DNA of 64,000 nucleotides, taken from the NCBI RefSeq assembly GCF_949628215.1, contig NC_134297.1, forward strand, positions 992,001 to 1,056,000. The letters are read 5' to 3'. The position numbers and the translations under genes are program-made. This stretch comes from Phalacrocorax aristotelis (taxonomy: Eukaryota > Chordata > Aves > Suliformes > Phalacrocoracidae). This document shows, piece by piece, positions 1-11,124 of the stretch. The notes beneath the pieces were generated by a model. It was given only the letters and a program-made list of their open reading frames with translations, was not told where the DNA came from and searched no databases. How positions within the stretch are numbered: position 1 is the first letter of the stretch; every line of letters starts with the position of its first letter.

Positions 1-74
1 GAGCAGGGAGCGCAGAGTCCTGAGCCGTAACGCGAGGCCCAAAGCCCAGGCTAGGGAGCTCGGGAGAACCTTAC

Positions 75-3000
75 CCTTTACCCCACTTGGCGTATTGCTC
101 ATCTCTCTCCGACTTCGCTTCAGCTTTCTGCCTCTGCTCCAGCCGCTCCTGCGCAAGGTCCCTCTTGCGGCCTGACTTGTCTCGGAAGACGGTCTCAGAG
201 TGACGAGACTCCTCTGGAGGGGGCAGATGCCTCAAGTCACGCCTTTGGGAACATTCCACCCTCTCCGGACAATTTGATTACTAACCGCGACTCGTTTCAA
301 CATTTTCCCCTTTTCTAGCCTTTAAAAGAGCTCATCGTCCCAAACCAGGCAGGGCCGCAGCTCTTGCTTTTAGCTGCTGCTCCACATAGCCACGCTCGTA
401 CCCTGAGCTCTTTGAGTATCAGTCTGCTTCATCAGGCTTGCAGATGGGGCAGAGGAAAAGCCTCTCACCCTCCCTATGATTTCACCAGTGCTGCTTTGAA
501 ATCACCACTTATAAAGCTTCTCTTTCCGAGGCTTAGCGACCCTACCCAAGGAACCCATCAGTGTGTCTAGAGGCTGCTCCACAGGGACGCTCTCCGTCAG
601 TGCCCGAATGCCAGGGCCTGATACGGCATCAGGGAGCAGCTGAAAGCAGTGGAAGAGAAAGCAAGCTGGTGCTTGTGCTGCATTTTTACACCCCTACCTT
701 CCAAGTGCTTGTTATTTCTCTCATGCTTCCTGAGCTCCTGCTGTTCCCTCCGCAGCACGTCCGCTGACACCAAGCCAGCTTTGACCCCAGAAAACATCGT
801 ATTTGCCTGCAAAGCAAACAAAAAACCATCACGTTTACTGCTAGCTGAGAGCTGCCGGCAATCCAGAGGCGTAACGAAGGGGCAGCCTGCATCTGGAGAG
901 ACGCGTCAGCAGACAGCCCCGTTACAAAGCCCCTCGGCCAGCATCCTCGCAACCACCTTCCCCAGACCTCCACAAACAGAGCGGACTGAGGCAGAGCTCC
1001 TCTCTCACGCCCCCGCCTCACGCCTCTTACTGCAAGCAGAGGGCCTGGCACGGCTGCATGCGTGAAATACATGAAATTTCTACTCCACGATTTGTAAATC
1101 GTTGGACTTTTACAGTTTTCTACCACCAGGAAGCAATCTACAACTTCCCTGGAGAGATGAAACATTTACCTTCTTGGGAGATCCCTTCACATCACGGTGG
1201 CGATGAGGGGAGAGGTCAGGGGGACTCCTTGGACTGTGCTGATCCTTTCCGGCCGGTAGAGTCCGTCGTGGAGGCGATAAATCAGAGTCTGACGACTTGC
1301 TCTGATTCTGTCTGAGAGGACCACGCTTTGGGGAATCGCTGCGCACGCGGCCTAGCCTGCGCTCTGCGTCAGAGGTGTTCCGCGTGCCCCTCCGTGGAGA
1401 TGGGGGGTCCAAGTCGCGCCTCGGGCACCTCTGAGGCGAGGGCACCTGCCTCAGGGTTTTCGTAGCTGGAGAAGCATCTGCAGCAAAGACATACAATAAC
1501 TAAAAATCACCGAATTCAACAGAATTTATCTCACAAAAGAACTAGATAAGGTGGCACGTGAGGGTAGCTCCTAGAAAAATCAAGACCTTAAGAAGCTGAA
1601 GCTGCAGGGAAAGACAAGTATGTGACAAGAGTCTGAATTCTCCTCCTTCTGAATTTGAACTGCCTGGAGACAGGGTTTAAAGGCCATTTTCCTTTCGGGC
1701 GTGTTTAAGCCTTAGCCACCGAACTCTTAGGTTAATTGTAGTCCAGCTGATGAAAAAATAAGATTACAAGAACTAGTCGTACCAACAGAAAGGACCCACT
1801 ACCGCTCCGTGACCGCAGACTACTGATTCCACACCTCTCACCTCTCAGGAGCGTGCAAAGGTGATCACAGAGTGGGCAGCCAGCAAAGCACAGGACAGAC
1901 AGAACGAACTCTTACGCACACTCACCTTTTGTTCTGCTCTGCTTTTTCAGAGTAGGCGACTCAGTCCTCTTTCTCCATGGCGGTGATGAATCTGGGTCAG
2001 AATCGTACCTCCTCTTCCGTGGAGGGGACAGATCCGGAGTAGCCTGACGCTTCTGACGTGACAAGGACTTGTCAGAGAGGCCATGCCTGAGCTGAGACTG
2101 CTCTCCTTGGACTCCTCCTGACTGTGACTTGTCTGGGATTTTGCAGCTTTTTTTCCCCACAGCTGAACTGTCTCTCTTTGGAGAGAGTTCCGGGGAGTCG
2201 TGGCGCTTCCTTCTTGGTGGCGAGAGTTCCGGGGAGTCGTGGCGCTTCCTTCTTGGTGGCGAGAGTTCCGGGGAGTCGTGGCGCTTCCTTCTTGGTGGCG
2301 AGAGTTCCGGGGAGTCGTGGCGCTTCCTTCTTGGTGGCGAGAGTTCCGGGGAGTCGTGGCGCTTCCTTCTTGGTGGCGAGAGGTCCGCAGAGTCCTGGCG
2401 CTTCCTTCTTGGTGGCGAGAGTTCCGGGGAGTCGTGGCGCTTCCTTCTTGGTGGCGAGAGTTCCGGGGAGTCGTGGCGCTTCCTTCTTGGTGGCGAGAGG
2501 TCCGCGGAGTCCTGGCGCTTCCTTCTTGGTGGCGAGAGGTCCGCAGAGTCGTGGCGCTTCCTTCTTGGTGGCGAGAGGTCCGCAGAGTCGTGGCGCTTCC
2601 TTCTTGGTGGCGAGAGTTCCGGGGAGTCGTGGCGCTTCCTTCTTGGTGGCGAGAGTTCCGGGGAGTCGTGGCGCTTCCTTCTTGGTGGCGAGAGTTCCGG
2701 GGAGTCGTGGCGCTTCCTTCTTGGTGGCGAGAGGTCCGCAGAGTCCTGGCGCTTCCTTCTTGGTGGCGAGAGTTCCGGGGAGTCGTGGCGCTTCCTTCTT
2801 GGTGGCGAGAGTTCCGGGGAGTCGTGGCGCTTCCTTCTTGGTGGCGAGAGTTCCGGGGAGTCGTGGCGCTTCCTTCTTGGTGGCGAGAGTTCCGGGGAGT
2901 CGTGGCGCTTCCTTCTTGGTGGCGAGAGTTCCGGGGAGTCGTGGCGCTTCCTTCTTGGTGGCGAGAGGTCCGCAGAGTCCTGGCGCTTCCTTCTTGGTGG

Positions 3001-5463
3001 CGAGAGTTCCGGGGAGTCGTGGCGCTTCCTTCTTGGTGGCGAGAGTTCCGGGGAGTCGTGGCGCTTCCTTCTTGGTGGCGAGAGTTCCGGGGAGTCGTGG
3101 CGCTTCCTTCTTGGTGGCGAGAGTTCCGGGGAGTCGTGGCGCTTCCTTCTTGGTGGCGAGAGGTCCGCAGAGTCCTGGCGCTTCCTTCTTGGTGGCGAGA
3201 GGTCCGCAGAGTCCTGGCGCTTCCTTCTTGGTGGCGAGAGGTCCGGAGAGTCCTGGCGCTTCCTTCTCGGTGGCGAGAGGTCCGGAGAGTCCTGGCGCTT
3301 TCTTCTTGGTGGCGAGAGGTCTGGGGGGTCGTGGCGCTGTTGCCTGGGAGGCAAGAGGTTGGGGGAATTGTTTCTCTCTCGCCTGGGAGGGGACAGATCC
3401 GGGGAGTCATGGCGCTGTTGCCCTGGAGGTGATTTGTCTGGGGAGTCATGCCGCAGTCTCCTTGGTGGTGAGGTGTCCGGGGAGTCATGGCGCTGTCGCC
3501 TGGGAGGGGAGGAGAAGGCGAAAATGAGTTTGATTTTTGTCTGTTCTGCTGTCTCCAGGCTGGAAACACAAGCCAAGTGGGGCTGCAAAGCTAGCAGTAG
3601 GGATCAAGGATGAAAACAACTTTCTGAATGCAAAGTCATACTTGATTCTACACCTCCCCGTAGTGACCCGCATTGCTTCCCAAAGTAGATCCCAGAAACC
3701 CTCCGAGGCAACCCCCATCACAGGAAAGCTGTAATTTTAAAGTCTCTGGGGACCCTTGCAACACTTATACTACAAAACCCATTTTGTGCCTTTGTATAAT
3801 CATCTTCTCACAAGGAAGCACCCGCCACGCTCTGTGAGAACGCCTGGACGCTGTGCAACCACGCAACATCCCACAGATGCTTTCAGGAAAGAAGCATGTT
3901 CTAACACCGCCGTCCTTGCTGCATTCCTGACCTACAGCGAGTCGCCGCCCAGATCTCCCTGACGCTGTCAGAGGATCGCAGGACAGCCGCTGGCGTATCA
4001 TGCGGAAACAGAGAGCACGCCGTCTGCCAGTTCCCCCCACCCCACGCAGAGGTAACCCAACAGTGGAAGAAGAATCCCTTCTCACATTTCACAGCAAAGC
4101 ACCTAGGAACTGCACAAAAAGACAGATGATACCGGAAGAGTTAACCGACAGAAGAACTTCTAGCTGGAGCCCCGTACCTTGTGGTAGATTTGGCAGGTAC
4201 TGAAATATCTGAACTCTGTGAGTCTTCATTCTGGTCTAAAGAAAAACAATCAGAAAGGCACCATCATTAGGGCTCCCCACAGTTTGTCACCTCTTTGGCA
4301 TTTCAAGGATTTATTTTTTTTAGCTAGTATTATTTTTAACTTGCAAAGTCATTGTTCAGAGCAGTAAATATTATGGGAGAGAGGGTGGAAACGTCCGGCC
4401 TCACCTCCTAAAAGTTTCCATTTAGTATTTGTTCGGAATTCCTCCATGAGCTTCACTTCATCTGGACGCTCATCAATAAATTCTGCCACCTGAACATAAA
4501 AACACCAGAGTAAACAACATGGCTTTAAAGAAAAAGAAAGGCTTTCTACCCTCTAAAGCAAATAATTATGCTTAATCGCACTGATGGGCAACTGACTGTC
4601 ATTTAGCTGCCTTCCTACAGGCAGATCTTCGGACAACTTCCCAAAGCCTTGGCCTTCAACATTTATCTCTTTGCTGCCAAGGTTTCTAGCACATGCTGCA
4701 GCAGTCAGCAGGCTCCAGCAATCGCACGGTTACCTTCTGCATCACCTCGAGCAGCTGTTTTAAAGCCGTGAGAACCACCGTACCAGCCCTACCACATGCT
4801 TTCGACCCTTGTGAAAACACAAAGGTGTAAAGAATGGGCTGGTTTTTAATCCACAGGGAGAGAATTTGACCCCTTTGTGCTCAGACCCGGAAGATTTGCC
4901 CATCTCTGCTGCAGACCCTACCAAAAGCAGTCAACAAGGATGGGTTTGGTGAGCGCTTCCCAAAGGGAGGCACGAGGCAGGCCATAAAGGGAAGGGATTT
5001 GGATCGTGGAACCGCATTTTGGCATAATTCCCCGCTCACCACAGGCAGGTCCCCTTCGTCCTCTTCCTCTTCCTTCTCCTGGACGGCGGCGATGCTGTTC
5101 CAGCTGACATCGTCGTCCACGATCCGCATCCTGAGAGCGAGGGAGAGTCAGGGGAGGGAGGGAACGGGCCAGCCGCTGCCGGCGGGATCCCGGGAGGGGA
5201 CGCGGAAGCCAGGGAGCCCGGGAGCCGACGCGGGAGCCCGGGAGCCTGGGCCGAGCCCCTCGGAGGGCCGGGCCTGCCGGCGAAGGCGGCGGCAGGCGCG
5301 GGCCGCCGGCCTACCCTCTCCCCGCAACTCACCCGCTTCTGCCAGGGCCGCCCGGCGGCTTCTTCCTGCGGCGGCGGCGGGGCTGGGCGGGCTCGGCGGC
5401 GGGCGGCCCGCTCAGGTACCGCCGCAGGTACTCGGCCTTGGAGAGCCCCGCCGCCGCCATCAT
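75..5463 (-). CDS. BUD13: BUD13 homolog, RES-complex splicing factor (partial, C-terminal exons missing)
   Basis: BUD13 is a nuclear pre-mRNA splicing protein of the retention-and-splicing (RES) complex, with SNIP1 and RBMX2. Coding exons, 5' to 3' on the minus strand: 5463-5333, 5130-5040, 4489-4405, 4235-4178, 3499-1926, 1477-1170, 806-698, 213-75. All have GT/AG borders and the phases join. The start is a double ATG at 5463-5458 followed by SKAEYLRRYLSG, the family N terminus. Exon 2 gives MRIVDDDVSW and an acidic stretch. Exon 3 gives DERPDEVKLMEEFR. Exon 5 is the Arg/Ser/Pro repeat region. Exon 8 carries ETVFRDKSGRKR and SERDEQYAKWGKG, which match human. The conserved C terminus, about 118 residues in human, lies beyond base 1. 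The visible part encodes about 831 codons, against 619 residues for the whole human protein; the excess is the expanded repeat. The acceptor of the last visible exon (213) is the least certain border. Confidence 0.95.
2174..3499 (-). repeat. BUD13: 39-bp coding minisatellite in BUD13 exon 5, about 34 units
   Basis: Thirty-four tandem 13-residue units of the type RHDSPELSPPRRK fill most of exon 5. The unit is 39 bp, so unit gain or loss keeps the frame. The five units nearest the 5' side of the gene are diverged (for example RNNSPNLLPPRQQ). The remaining units are nearly identical at DNA level and fall mainly into two types, RKRHDSPE and RKRQDSAD, interspersed as runs. Each unit holds SP sites next to basic residues, typical of phosphorylated RS-like domains. 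Human BUD13 has a related but shorter and more degenerate repeat block. Confidence 0.95.
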
Positions 5464-5760
5464 GGCGCCCGCCCGCGCGGCCGGAAGCGACGGCGAGCGC
5501 GGAGGGACACGCCGCGGCGGGCGGGGCCGCGGCGGGCGGCGGGCGGGGCCGCGGCGGGCGGCGGGCGGGGCCGCGGCGGGCGGCGGGCGGGGCCGCGGCG
5601 GGCGGCGGGCGGGGCCGCGGCGGGCGGCGGGCGGGGCCGCGGCGGGCGGCGGGCGGGGCCGCGGCGGGCGGCGGGCGGGGCCGCGGCGGGCGGCGGGCGG
5701 GGCCGCGGCGGGCGGCGGGCGGGGCCGCGGCGGGCGGCGGGCGGGAGCAGACAGACAGAC
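5100..5760. promoter_or_regulatory. BUD13: BUD13 CpG-island promoter
   Basis: The interval around BUD13 exon 1 is almost pure G+C with dense CpG and no TATA box, as expected for a housekeeping promoter. The BUD13 start is at 5463, and transcription probably starts a few tens of bases upstream, close to or inside the 22-bp tandem array. The exact start site cannot be fixed from sequence alone. Confidence 0.65.
5512..5745. repeat. 22-bp GC-only minisatellite, about 10.5 copies
   Basis: A 22-bp unit built only from G and C (GGGGCCGCGGCGGGCGGC plus GGGC) repeats with an exact 22-bp period from about 5512 to 5745. Copies look essentially identical. It lies between the ZPR1 poly(A) signal (5785) and the BUD13 start codon (5463). 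The plus strand has many G-runs and could form G-quadruplexes. Because 22 is not a multiple of 3 and the unit lacks stops, it creates long spurious open frames on both strands. Confidence 0.95.
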
Positions 5761-5784
5761 CGACCGACCTCTAATTGAACACAT

Positions 5785-5790
5785 TTTATT
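5785..5790 (-). terminator. ZPR1: ZPR1 poly(A) signal (AATAAA)
   Basis: AATAAA reads on the minus strand about 195 bases past the ZPR1 stop codon. It implies a short 3' UTR ending near 5765-5770, only about 300 bases before the BUD13 start codon. Confidence 0.85.
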
Positions 5791-5984
5791 TGGGGGTCGC
5801 AGCCCCAAGAACTCGGGCCCCGGCGCGGGACGTCAGCAGCACGCCCCCGGCGGAGCCCCCCCACGTCTTGGGGCTGCCCTGGCTCCAGCGCAAGGGAGCC
5901 CAGCTCCAGGGCAAAGGGCCCGGCCCCAACCCAGTCCTGGTCCCCAGAGTCATGGAAGGGAGGAAGGGGTCCAACGGCCCCCTG

Positions 5985-8900
5985 CTACCGGCCCGAGGCA
6001 CCCCCCGACTCATAGCCCTCCGTCTTCATGTCGTTCAGGCCCAGGTCTTCGTTCTGCTCGAACGTACGCTCGTAACGTTCCACTTTCAGCTCCGGGTCCT
6101 CCTCCGGGGCGTACACGTTCTGCGGGGCGAGACGGAGGCTTCCTTCGTACCCCTCTTCACAAAGTTTTGGGTACTGGCGCTCTTCAGCAGCACGCCAGCG
6201 ATGGGCAAGGGGCTTCGGACAGGATCAGGCCCCCACCACGAGCAACAATTGTCCGTCACCCCACGGGGAGCACGACCCGGGCCAGACCAGACCACCCCCT
6301 TCCCAGCCCTGGATCCCGGTGAGCCGACACTGCTCCCGTCTTCCTTCCCACCACCAGCAGTTTCCTTTCCCTGGAGAGAGCCTGGAGCCACCCACTGACT
6401 ACCAGAGCCCCAAAGGGAACCCTGCCCACCAACAGGCATCAGGGAAATAGAGAAGAAAAATCCACTCAAACCCCTCAGCCGGCTCCAAGGAGTTCATCTC
6501 GTGAGGGCACAACGCCGTACCTGAAGATAGCTGTTGCCTGCAGGGTCATCCATGATGAAGTGAGCCTTTGTCTTTCCCTCTATGATCTGCAGAAAGAGAG
6601 CACATCCAGGCATTAAGGCTCTTTCTGATCCTTCAGTGCTTCTGACAACAAGACGTTTGCAGCCCACATTAGACAGTTACAACGCTTTCCTCAGTTAAAA
6701 AACAGTAACAGCTTGATAAAATGAACGAGGACACGGCGGGGCAAGCGTGGAACAGCTATAAAAGGTACAGCAACACTTGCCGAGAAGTTCAGCTAAACGT
6801 ACTTCGCAGCTGCAGCTGCGAGCACCACATTGCAGAGCATGGTGAATTAAGAGCGCGCTCACCTCCTGCAGCTTCCCAATGAACTCTTGCAGCTTTTCTG
6901 TTTTGCTGGGCGTAGAGCTGTCGCCCAGCGTGAAGGGGTTTCTCTCAACCTGGAAGAGCAGGCCCGTTCATTCAGCCAGCTGGGCGGCACCCAGTCCCAC
7001 AGCCAGGCCAAACGTTAACGCCAAGGGTCTGAGCTCCACCGGGCCGCAGCGCAGGACCACTCACCAGATCCCTGATGTCCTTCAGCAGCCCTTCCAGCGT
7101 GGTGAATTTCCCCCCCAGCGCTCCCATGCCCAGCTCGAACTCCAGCTCCGGGATCTCCACACTGCATGTCTCCGACTGCAAGGGCGAGCACACCATGAGT
7201 CCCCGCGGGCGGAGGGCTAGGCCCCACGCACCCACCGCGGGAGGACAGGACAGGCAGCCGAAGGCACTGTACCTTTAGGATATCCCTCGTCATGTCGGAA
7301 GGGTCCGTAATCCGAAGGGTGATCCGGGTGCCTTGCGGTTCGATGGCTCCTCCGGACTTCACCTGGGAACACCCAGCAGTCAGCCTCACGGAGTTTTATA
7401 CTTAAGTCAGGCCACGGCGCTTTCAGAGGGTCTACCCTGGCTGCTCAGAAGCCGCTCCAAGCATGGGGACAATGCCAGGGGACCTCAGCAGGTGCAGAGA
7501 TGGCTGATTTGCCCCAAATGGAGTTCTTCAAGACCAAATTTCCCCCTTCACTTGTTCAGGAAGGCAAGCGAGACCAGCCGCATGTGCCAACCACTGCACA
7601 GCTCGCAGTCTGGCCCCCACCCAGAAGCAAGGCAGGCAGCTCTACCCAGCACAATGCACCCCGTGACGCTGCCCGTAAATCCAGCCTCCTTCCCAGGCTG
7701 GCTTCCCCAACAGCCGCACTGTGAAGCGGAGGCCAGGGACTCTCTGAGAAACACCTACCCACGAACGCAGAGACCACATTCCCCCTCCCCACCGCCCCCC
7801 AAAAACAGGTCAGCAGTTTTGCAGCTCACCTCGTTTGTCCTGTGCCCACAGGAGTCGCAGTTTGTGGCCATGATAATCACTTCCTTGAAGTGTGGGATTT
7901 CTGGAGCAGGCGGTCAAGGAAAACTCCACGAAAGGAAAGCCTCGAAGAAGCAGTCGAGGCCCTCTTCACAGCCTCAGTCCTTCCCGAGGTATGGCAGGAG
8001 CTTGCTGGCAAGTTGCGAGCGGCACAGAGACAGATTTGCACCCCGACAGACTCCGCCAAGGGCACGGACCTGCACCCACGCCCCCACTCAAAGGATACGC
8101 ACTAACTTCATATTTGTGTTAGCCGGAGCGTTGCACTCGGGGCAGTTGGTGTTGAACTGCAGGACCTGGGTCACAGGAACAGAAAGGAGGATCAGAAAGT
8201 CCCGGCCAGCCCAGAAAGCCTGGCCCGGGTGCCAGTCACCCATGCACGGCCACCACTGCACCGCGAAGTCACCCACCTCATTCCTCAGATCCTCCGCAGA
8301 GTCAGCTGGCTTCTCATCCAACTCCTCTCCCTGCAAGAGGGGACACCAGAAGCAGCTTTAGCTTCTGTTCCTTAATTCAGGGTCTCCCAGAGAGCCACGG
8401 GACAGATCAGCCCTGATCCCCTAGGCTGAAAGCACGTACGGGCCCGCGAGCCTTGTCCGTGCGGCAGGCTGATGACGCAGCAGCGGCAGCTCCCCGTTAC
8501 CTCCAGTCCCAGCATGGCAGCCTGCTGGGGAGTCCTCCGGTAGTGAGTGACCACCAGCGCATCATCCTTCTGCGGTGCGCGAGGGTTCTCCACAAAGCTG
8601 TTCCCTGAAGGATCGTCTATGATCTACGGGACAGCAAAGCTTTAGGAAGCCATCCCGCGCTCCCACCACGCGGAAAGGGGCCGCACTCATGCGTGTACTC
8701 ACAAAAGTGAAGGAGGAATGTACTTCTTTCAGCTGCTTTAGTTTACCAATGAACTCATCTATTTTACTTGCCACCTCTTCGTCCGTCGCCTGCAAAAGAG
8801 GACACGTTTGAGCCTGATGCCGGGGGCAGCCTGGAGCGGGAGACAATGCCGACACCAGGGCAAACCAGAGCGCCCTGCGCAATGCCAATAGGCAGAGGAT

Positions 8901-10957
8901 GAACAAAATAGGCATTTGCCAAGCGGGCGCCCCTGAGGAGCTGCCCTTTTCGCAGCACCTTACCCTGCGAACGGGCTGGTCCTGCTCCAGGCCCGCCACG
9001 GCTCGGTCAATTATGCCTTCGATGGTGGTGAGAACTTGAGAAGGAAAGAAACGGCACCATTAAGTAACCACAGTGGTGCTACCCGCCCCACCGGCTCGTA
9101 CTGACCCCGGCAGCCTCCGCACATTGGCCCTCTCAAGCTTATTTGACCCAACAAACAGGAGGCCAGGTCCTTAACCAGTGCCTACAGCAGACTCGCCGGC
9201 ACGCCGAGGGGCGCAGGCTGCTACCCACCTCCCTTCTGGGTGAAAGCAGGGATCTCAAAGTCCAGCTCTGGAATTCGAGCCGTGGCGCAGTCGGTCTTCA
9301 CCACCTCCCTGTTCATGTCCTGCACGCGACAGTGGAAGAACAGCGTTAGGATCCCCAGTGGGACCGGGGCTCCCGCAAGCTAAGCGCCCACGCCGGGCAC
9401 GCAGCGCCCACCAAAGCGGCAGCGTTAGCTCCAGGCCAGCTTTAGCAGCCTCTCCATTCGTGCAGGAGCACACTGGGAACACGCGTGTTTTGGGCCGTAA
9501 ATGGTTCCTCCCGAACAAACAGCGCTATTTCTCAAACAGCACAGAAGACAAACACTTTATCGCTCAAGCCAGACCAGGCTGCAAGGGACAAATATGCATG
9601 CAAGGCATCGGCACGGCGGCTCCCCACTGCCCTGGCAGACGTGATATCCCAAAGAAAATAGAATTTTCTTCTAAGTAACAACAATGAAGAACATGAGCCT
9701 GGCAAAACAGAATCCGAGGGCCAGAGAAGGAAGCTGAGAGATAGAGAAGCACTTGTTTTACAACTACATCCTTGAGGAGAGCTGAGACACTGATCAAACG
9801 GAACATCCCGCCTCTGAAGACGCCAAGAATGGGGTGAAAAAATGTATAGTCAAGGAGAACAACTAACAGGGACGTTGATAAGAACTAAAAAAAGTGTCCT
9901 TTAGCTGAATTATCCTCATTATAATACTAAAAATCAGGCCCATAGGCCAGGAACTGCCCCCACTCAAATAAGCCCCTCACTCTCTGAGCGTGTGTGGTAA
10001 ACTGAAAGGGAGCTGTACCTTTAAGTTGAAATGAGAAAGAAATTAACCAGTTATTAGCTGGGGGGATGAATATTAGCTGTGGCTGGCACGTTGCACTGTA
10101 TAAACGCCTTGTCGTTTCTCGGTGCGGGGTGCTAGCTTTGTGGGTTACCACCTAGCACCCATCTTTGTGCAAAAATGAAACGAATAAAATACTCCCGCTC
10201 TGTGTAGTTTGGCGTTTTGCACCCTGGGCGAAGGAAGCCGCTTTTCGGGATAACCGACGGGCAGCACCAGCCCCACTGCTGGGGACGGAGAGCCCCGGCT
10301 CACCTGACGGGAGGTGACGGCCAGGGTGTAGCGTACGCCCTGCTCCTGGATCCTGCCCGCCGACTGGATCTCCGTGTTGGACCAGGAGCAGCTGTCGCAG
10401 GCAAAGGAGCTGACGATGATCTCTTTGAAGAAGGGGATCCTGGTGAGCAGGAGCCGCGTCACCCCCTGCGGCAGCGAGGGGCCTCGTGGGAACCCGTATC
10501 CTCGGGGCGACGCCTCCCCAGTCCCGCAGCTCTGCCACCCCGCTCCCCAAGCTCCCAACCTCCTCCCACCCCCCAGCAGGTCCTCCTTCCCCCCCCCACC
10601 GCCCCCACGCACATCCCCCCCGCCTCCTCCATCGCTCCCCGCACCCCAGCCCTCCTCATTCCGCCGCTCCCCGCTCCGGGACGAGCCCTGGCCCCCGCCA
10701 GCTCCTTTCCCCGACCCCCAAAGGCGGCCCCCGACGCCCGGAGGCGGCTGCAGGCCCAGGCCCAGGCCCGGCCCCGGCCCCCCGGCCCCCGAGGCCCGCG
10801 CCCGCCCCGCCGCCTCCCTCACGTTGCGGAAGCAGTTCATGCACAGCGACTCGATCTCCGCCGGCCGCTGCTCGCCGTCCTCGGCGTTGAGGGGCCGGAA
10901 CAGAGACCCCCCGCCCGTCCCGGCTCCCGCCGCCTCCACCGCTCCCAGCGCCGACAT
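5985..10957 (-). CDS. ZPR1: ZPR1 zinc finger protein
   Basis: ZPR1 is a conserved zinc-finger protein that binds eEF1A, growth-factor receptors and SMN complexes and shuttles between cytoplasm and nucleus. Fourteen coding exons: 10957-10823, 10465-10304, 9319-9229, 9034-8964, 8789-8703, 8623-8501, 8330-8277, 8165-8099, 7900-7830, 7362-7273, 7175-7065, 6949-6863, 6586-6521, 6119-5985. They sum to 1350 bases (449 residues; human 459), the phases join throughout, and the stop is TAG at 5987-5985. The protein has the two characteristic C4 zinc fingers: SLCMNC...CDSC near residues 38-70 and NCPECNAP...NCDSCGHR in the second half. Each is followed by a ZPR1 homology domain ([11 protein letters not shown] and [10 protein letters not shown]). 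The start at [11 protein letters not shown] is the last in-frame ATG before the conserved [19 protein letters not shown] stretch. The CR1 and APOA5 lie upstream in the same orientation. Confidence 0.97.
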
Positions 10958-11060
10958 CTTGCCGCCGCCGGAAGCGCGGCGGGGCGGGCGGTCACGTGAG
11001 GCGGCGACTATGGCGGCGGCCAAGATGGCGGCAGCCAGGGCCGGCCCGGCGAGGCCCGCC
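10480..11060. promoter_or_regulatory. ZPR1: ZPR1 CpG-island promoter with USF-type E-box and YY1 motifs
   Basis: This TATA-less, extremely C+G-rich block covers ZPR1 exon 1 and its upstream side. Just upstream of the start codon it holds GTCACGTGA at 10991-10999 (USF/TFE-type E-box) and AAGATGGCGGC at 11022-11032, an exact YY1-type motif common at housekeeping start sites. Transcription probably starts between these motifs and 10960. Confidence 0.65.
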
Positions 11061-11124
11061 CTGGCGGCGGCTTTTATTGCGGTTCATCTTGGCCTCGCGG
11101 CTTAGGCAGGCGTGCTCTTTGCTG

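Noticed and set aside
2174-3499. CRISPR-like regular repeat
   Set aside because: Units are directly tandem with no unique spacers, the array is coding, and the genome is a vertebrate.
2124-3613. Long plus-strand open frames of 410-494 codons
   Set aside because: They are mirror frames of the 39-bp BUD13 coding array; the minus-strand frame matches BUD13 and joins to its neighbouring exons in phase.
5438-6322. Plus-strand open frame of 294 codons across the GC minisatellite
   Set aside because: Its composition is set by the 22-bp repeat and it overlaps the ZPR1 3' UTR and BUD13 exon 1 on the other strand; no known domain.
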